Position numbers and translations under genes: made by a program. The notes below the pieces were generated by a model. That model ran no database searches and was not told the origin of the DNA. It saw only the letters and a list, made by a program, of their open reading frames with translations. Shown here in pieces: positions 11,437 through 13,276 of a DNA stretch of 13,276 nt; position 1 is the first letter of the stretch, and every line of letters begins with the position of its first letter. The stretch comes from PALSA-1336 sp038203095. GTDB taxonomy: Bacteria; Patescibacteriota; Doudnabacteria; UBA920. Where the stretch lies: contig JBBREH010000035.1 of the NCBI GenBank assembly GCA_038203095.1, positions 1 through 13,276 on the forward strand, in the 5' to 3' direction.

Positions 11437-12054
11437 ATGCCAAAGGATATAACCGATAGACAAAAACAGTTGCTGGATTTTATTATTAGACAAATCAGGA
11501 ACCATAGTTTGCCGCCTTCAATTTCAGAAATGGCTACTGAGCTAAAGGTTAAATCTAAAAACGCTATTGCCAAATTATTGAATGCTTTGGAGGCCGAGGG
11601 CTATATAAAGACAAGCGGTAAAGCCCGGGGAATAAGCGTTCTTAAAACATTAGGTGAAAGCCTGCAAAAAGGTTTAATTTCCGTGCCACTACTCGGCCAC
11701 ATTCAAGCAGGTAGTCCACATTTGGCCGAAGAGCAAATTGAGGAATGGATAAACTTGCCTTCATCGCTCGTAAAAGGCCGACGCGACGTGTTCTTGCTTA
11801 AAGTTCGGGGCGACAGTATGGTTAACGCCGGCATTTATGAAGGTGACTTAGTCATAGTTAGACCTACGCGCGATGTTAAAAATAATGATATTGTAGTTGC
11901 TCTGCTACACGATGAAGCAACGGTTAAGAGGTTCGTTCAAATCAAAAATCGTGCCTACCTAAAAGCCGAAAACCCAAACTACAAGAATATTTATCCCAAA
12001 GAAGAATGGATGGTACAGGGCAAAGTGGTGGGGGTTATTAGGAATCTGGAATAG
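11437..12054 (+). CDS. lexA: LexA repressor (SOS response, S24 self-cleaving peptidase)
   Basis: LexA represses DNA-damage genes and is inactivated by RecA-stimulated self-cleavage. The 205-residue product has a normal length and both domains. The N-terminal winged helix (ITDRQKQLLDFIIRQIRNHS, then LPPSISEMATELKVKS and KNAIAKLLNALEAEGYIKTS) carries the DNA-binding helices. The cleavage site is Ala91-Gly92 in HIQAGSP. The catalytic dyad is Ser127 in RGDSMVNAGI and Lys164 in ATVKRFVQ. The C-terminal region IYEGDLVIVRPTRDVKNNDI and MVQGKVVGVIRNLE is typical. All residues needed for autoproteolysis are present. The gene is preceded by a strong promoter with a repeated 10-mer that is a candidate autoregulatory operator. 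A small Cys-rich ORF follows within 95 nt and could be in the same transcript. Confidence 0.95.
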   Translation: MPKDITDRQKQLLDFIIRQIRNHSLPPSISEMATELKVKSKNAIAKLLNALEAEGYIKTSGKARGISVLKTLGESLQKGLISVPLLGHIQAGSPHLAEEQIEEWINLPSSLVKGRRDVFLLKVRGDSMVNAGIYEGDLVIVRPTRDVKNNDIVVALLHDEATVKRFVQIKNRAYLKAENPNYKNIYPKEEWMVQGKVVGVIRNLE

Positions 12055-12148
12055 CTTGTGCCGTGTCAAGAGGTTCTTCAAAACAGGTATTTGAGTATAG
12101 CGTGCCGATTTATCGGCCATAGAAGGTAATTGATAAGTAGATAATTTT

Positions 12149-12337
12149 ATGAGTGAACTTCAAAAACGAAAATTTAATATTTTGAGTCAACTTCAGGGCC
12201 TTTGTGCTCACTGCGCCACCAATAGCAGTAAAGAACATCGATGTCCGGTTAGGGAAATTTCCGTTCGGATACAGTCAATCCGTGGCGTGCCGCTAATTGT
12301 TAACAGCGAGTTTAAAGGTGTTCTTTTTGCCAGGTAA
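12149..12337 (+). CDS. Small Cys-containing hypothetical protein downstream of lexA
   Basis: The 62-residue product has an N-terminal basic helix (MSELQKRKFNILSQLQGL), then C19-x2-C22-x7-H30-x-C32 (CAHCATNSSKEHRCP), a spacing that could bind one zinc ion. A compact strand-rich tail follows (REISVRIQSIRGVPLIVNSE, FKGVLFAR). The even, motif-like composition and the ATG start after a short AT-rich spacer argue that it is real. The family is unknown to me. It lies 95 nt after lexA on the same strand with no terminator between (only a 6-bp gccgat/atcggc hairpin near 12104), so it may be part of a LexA-controlled transcript. No Shine-Dalgarno sequence is seen. Confidence 0.6.
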   Translation: MSELQKRKFNILSQLQGLCAHCATNSSKEHRCPVREISVRIQSIRGVPLIVNSEFKGVLFAR

Positions 12338-12497
12338 CTTTTCAGCTTTTTCCAAAAACATCGATATTTGTGTAGTTGCTCGATTTATCCACGCACCATC
12401 CGATGATACCTGGATTTATCGAGCCTCGGAGCCTGATAAATCAGGAAACTACAGCTTATGTTTGAAAAAGGCAAATAGTTATTTTGTGCGGGTTTGA
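12318..12497 (+). CDS. Doubtful small ORF overlapping the Cys-rich gene
   Basis: A frame from GTG 12318 (or TTG 12297) to TGA 12497 overlaps the previous gene by about 20 nt. The translation (VFFLPGNFSAFSKNIDICVV, then ARFIHAPSDDTWIYRASEPD and KSGNYSLCLKKANSYFVRV) has reasonable composition but no recognised motif. The same DNA contains gatttatc/gataaatc-type inverted repeats (cctggatttatc around 12408 and gataaatcagg at 12435), which may be the real feature. It could equally be a fragment of a lost gene. Confidence 0.25.
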   Translation: MFFLPGNFSAFSKNIDICVVARFIHAPSDDTWIYRASEPDKSGNYSLCLKKANSYFVRV

Positions 12498-12528
12498 CAG
12501 CAGAAAATTTTTAATTTAATATAAAAAT

Positions 12529-12798
12529 ATGAAGATCAAGAAACAAAAAATCACACTAGACGTTTTAGCGGGTATGGTTGCTAGTGGTTTTGAAAATACA
12601 CCAACAAAGGCTGAGTTTAATGAATTAAAAACAGATGTTAGTATTTTAAAAACAGATGTACAGATGGTACAGGCAGATCTTTCAGACGTTAAGCTGAGAC
12701 TGGATTATCTTGCTCCAAAATTTGAAGTCAGAGACCTAGAAAAGCGCGTTACACGCCTTGAGCAGAAAGCCGGGCTTCGCAATTTAGTTACAAATTAA
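12529..12798 (+). CDS. Small coiled-coil hypothetical protein
   Basis: The 89-residue product starts MKIKKQKITLDVLAGMVASG, a short helix with a DVLAGMV motif, followed by FENTPTKAEFNELKTDVSIL and KTDVQMVQADLSDVKLRLDY in clear heptads. It ends EVRDLEKRVTRLEQKAGLRN, another coiled-coil segment. Proteins of this form, with an N-terminal LA-x-MV-x-xGF cap and a coiled coil, are frequent in Patescibacteria and unassigned. Direct repetition of ELKTDVSILKTDVQM suggests growth of the coil by duplication of a KTDV unit. A TATAAA near 12521 could be its -10. It ends 10 nt before a strong bidirectional terminator. Confidence 0.75.
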   Translation: MKIKKQKITLDVLAGMVASGFENTPTKAEFNELKTDVSILKTDVQMVQADLSDVKLRLDYLAPKFEVRDLEKRVTRLEQKAGLRNLVTN

Positions 12799-12808
12799 TT
12801 TTATATTT

Positions 12809-12841
12809 AAAAAATAAGGCTAACGCTTAGCCTTATTTTTT
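12809..12841. terminator. Bidirectional intrinsic terminator
   Basis: A perfect 15-bp stem aaaaaataaggctaa/ttagccttatttttt with a CGC loop ends in T-runs on both strands. It separates the coiled-coil gene (plus) from the convergent small gene (minus), whose TAA overlaps its edge. Confidence 0.9.
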
Positions 12842-13089
12842 TATTTGAATTCAAATCTCGTAATGCCCAATTCAGAAGTAATTTTTAGTGGTAAATGAGG
12901 TAGATGGGTTTTAAGTGCTGTTTCTACTTGTTCGGAATTGTCCGGTTCGGAGTAGATTACGACAAAAGTTTTAATTGCCGAACTCCAGAAATTTCTACGC
13001 GTTTTTTTAAGATAAAAAGTTTTTCCGTTTATTTGCGTTACTTGGCTTTGCGCATCTGTTATATCCTGTGCTGCAGAGGTTTGAGTCAT
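12841..13089 (-). CDS. Small hypothetical protein
   Basis: An 82-residue product: MTQTSAAQDITDAQSQVTQI, NGKTFYLKKTRRNFWSSAIK, TFVVIYSEPDNSEQVETALK, then THLPHLPLKITSELGITRFE. The alternating strand pattern with one central helix suggests a small alpha/beta or ACT-like fold, but no family was recognised and no catalytic motif is present. The N-terminal 15-18 residues look disordered. The ATG at 13089 is the first good start; no Shine-Dalgarno sequence is visible. The gene is convergent with the coiled-coil gene and probably divergent from whatever begins beyond the right edge. Its reality is supported by its exact fit against the bidirectional terminator. Confidence 0.65.
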   Translation of the reverse strand: MTQTSAAQDITDAQSQVTQINGKTFYLKKTRRNFWSSAIKTFVVIYSEPDNSEQVETALKTHLPHLPLKITSELGITRFEFK

Positions 13090-13137
13090 GAGGGCTTCGG
13101 GGTCTGTAATTACAAATTGGTGAGTGTAAAAGCACGG

Positions 13138-13143
13138 TATAAT
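13138..13143 (+). promoter_or_regulatory. Possible -10 element (TATAAT) near the right edge
   Basis: TATAAT at 13138-13143 with TTGGTG 15 nt upstream. On the minus strand the same site gives TATTAT about 50 nt before the small gene at 13089, so it may serve either direction. Confidence 0.35.
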
Positions 13144-13241
13144 ACTTAATTCTAGTGCTTAGGATTTGCTAAAATCTCCTGGATGAGTTTGTATCGTCGA
13201 TGCCTTTTTAGTCCTCGATGGATTCTCAATAAATCTTTCAA

Positions 13242-13276
13242 GTGACTAAAACTGCCGTCCAAGGAATTGGTAGTAT
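13242..13276 (+). CDS. Possible start of a gene running off the right edge
   Basis: A GTG at 13242 opens VTKTAVQGIGS to the window end. Its start overlaps the TGA of a 20-codon ORF from ATG 13183 (MSLYRRCLFSPRWILNKSFK). The first residues vaguely recall the beginning of prephenate dehydratases, but eleven codons cannot support a call. Confidence 0.2.
   Translation, partial: MTKTAVQGIGS

Overview
The window looks like a chromosomal segment from a small, AT-rich bacterial genome of the Candidate Phyla Radiation (Patescibacteria, probably a Parcubacteria-type lineage). This is inferred from gene style: short genes, many small membrane or coiled-coil proteins, a four-helix-bundle protein, a DUF218 protein, and intergenic spacers built from short AT repeats such as TTATTTG. 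TAA, TAG and TGA all end genes here, so nothing suggests a recoded stop. No tRNA or rRNA was found.

Left region (1-3616). The C-terminal part of an AAA_13-type SMC-like ATPase runs off the left edge. About 960 nt of apparently non-coding DNA follows, packed with inverted repeats and hairpins. Next come a membrane-anchored hypothetical protein and a DUF218/YdcF-type protein, then a 266-nt nested palindromic element.

Ribosomal region (3617-5631). A small four-helix membrane protein (minus) and the rplJ-rplL operon (plus) fire from back-to-back promoters whose -35 hexamers are 1 bp apart. The rplJ leader carries a recognisable ribosomal protein L10 leader (autoregulatory) element, a 53-nt palindrome and an attenuator-like terminator. 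One strand of the L10 site can pair with the terminator stem, giving a plausible antiterminator switch.

Central region (5592-10115). After a bidirectional terminator there is a minus-strand conserved-looking gene with an in-frame TAA at codon 34. A tRNA-dihydrouridine synthase gene (plus) follows. It carries an in-frame insertion of about 44 codons made of the same palindromic modules seen at 3124-3389, in the manner of Rickettsia palindromic elements. Next are a four-helix-bundle (S23/IVS-type) gene preceded by a 7-bp tandem repeat, and a 700-residue membrane protein with a PP2C-like domain lacking its metal-binding aspartates, one membrane span and an external beta-propeller-like domain.

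Right region (10116-13276). A winged-helix/nucleotidyltransferase-like protein, a two-span membrane peptide, lexA with a strong promoter, a small Cys-rich protein, a coiled-coil protein, a convergent small hypothetical protein, and perhaps the first codons of another gene at the edge.

Several promoters share an extended -10 (TGNTATAAT). At two genes this lies only 6 nt before the ATG, which predicts leaderless mRNAs. The most notable items are the coding-sequence palindrome insertion in dus, the related nested palindrome, the L10 leader switch and the divergent promoter pair.
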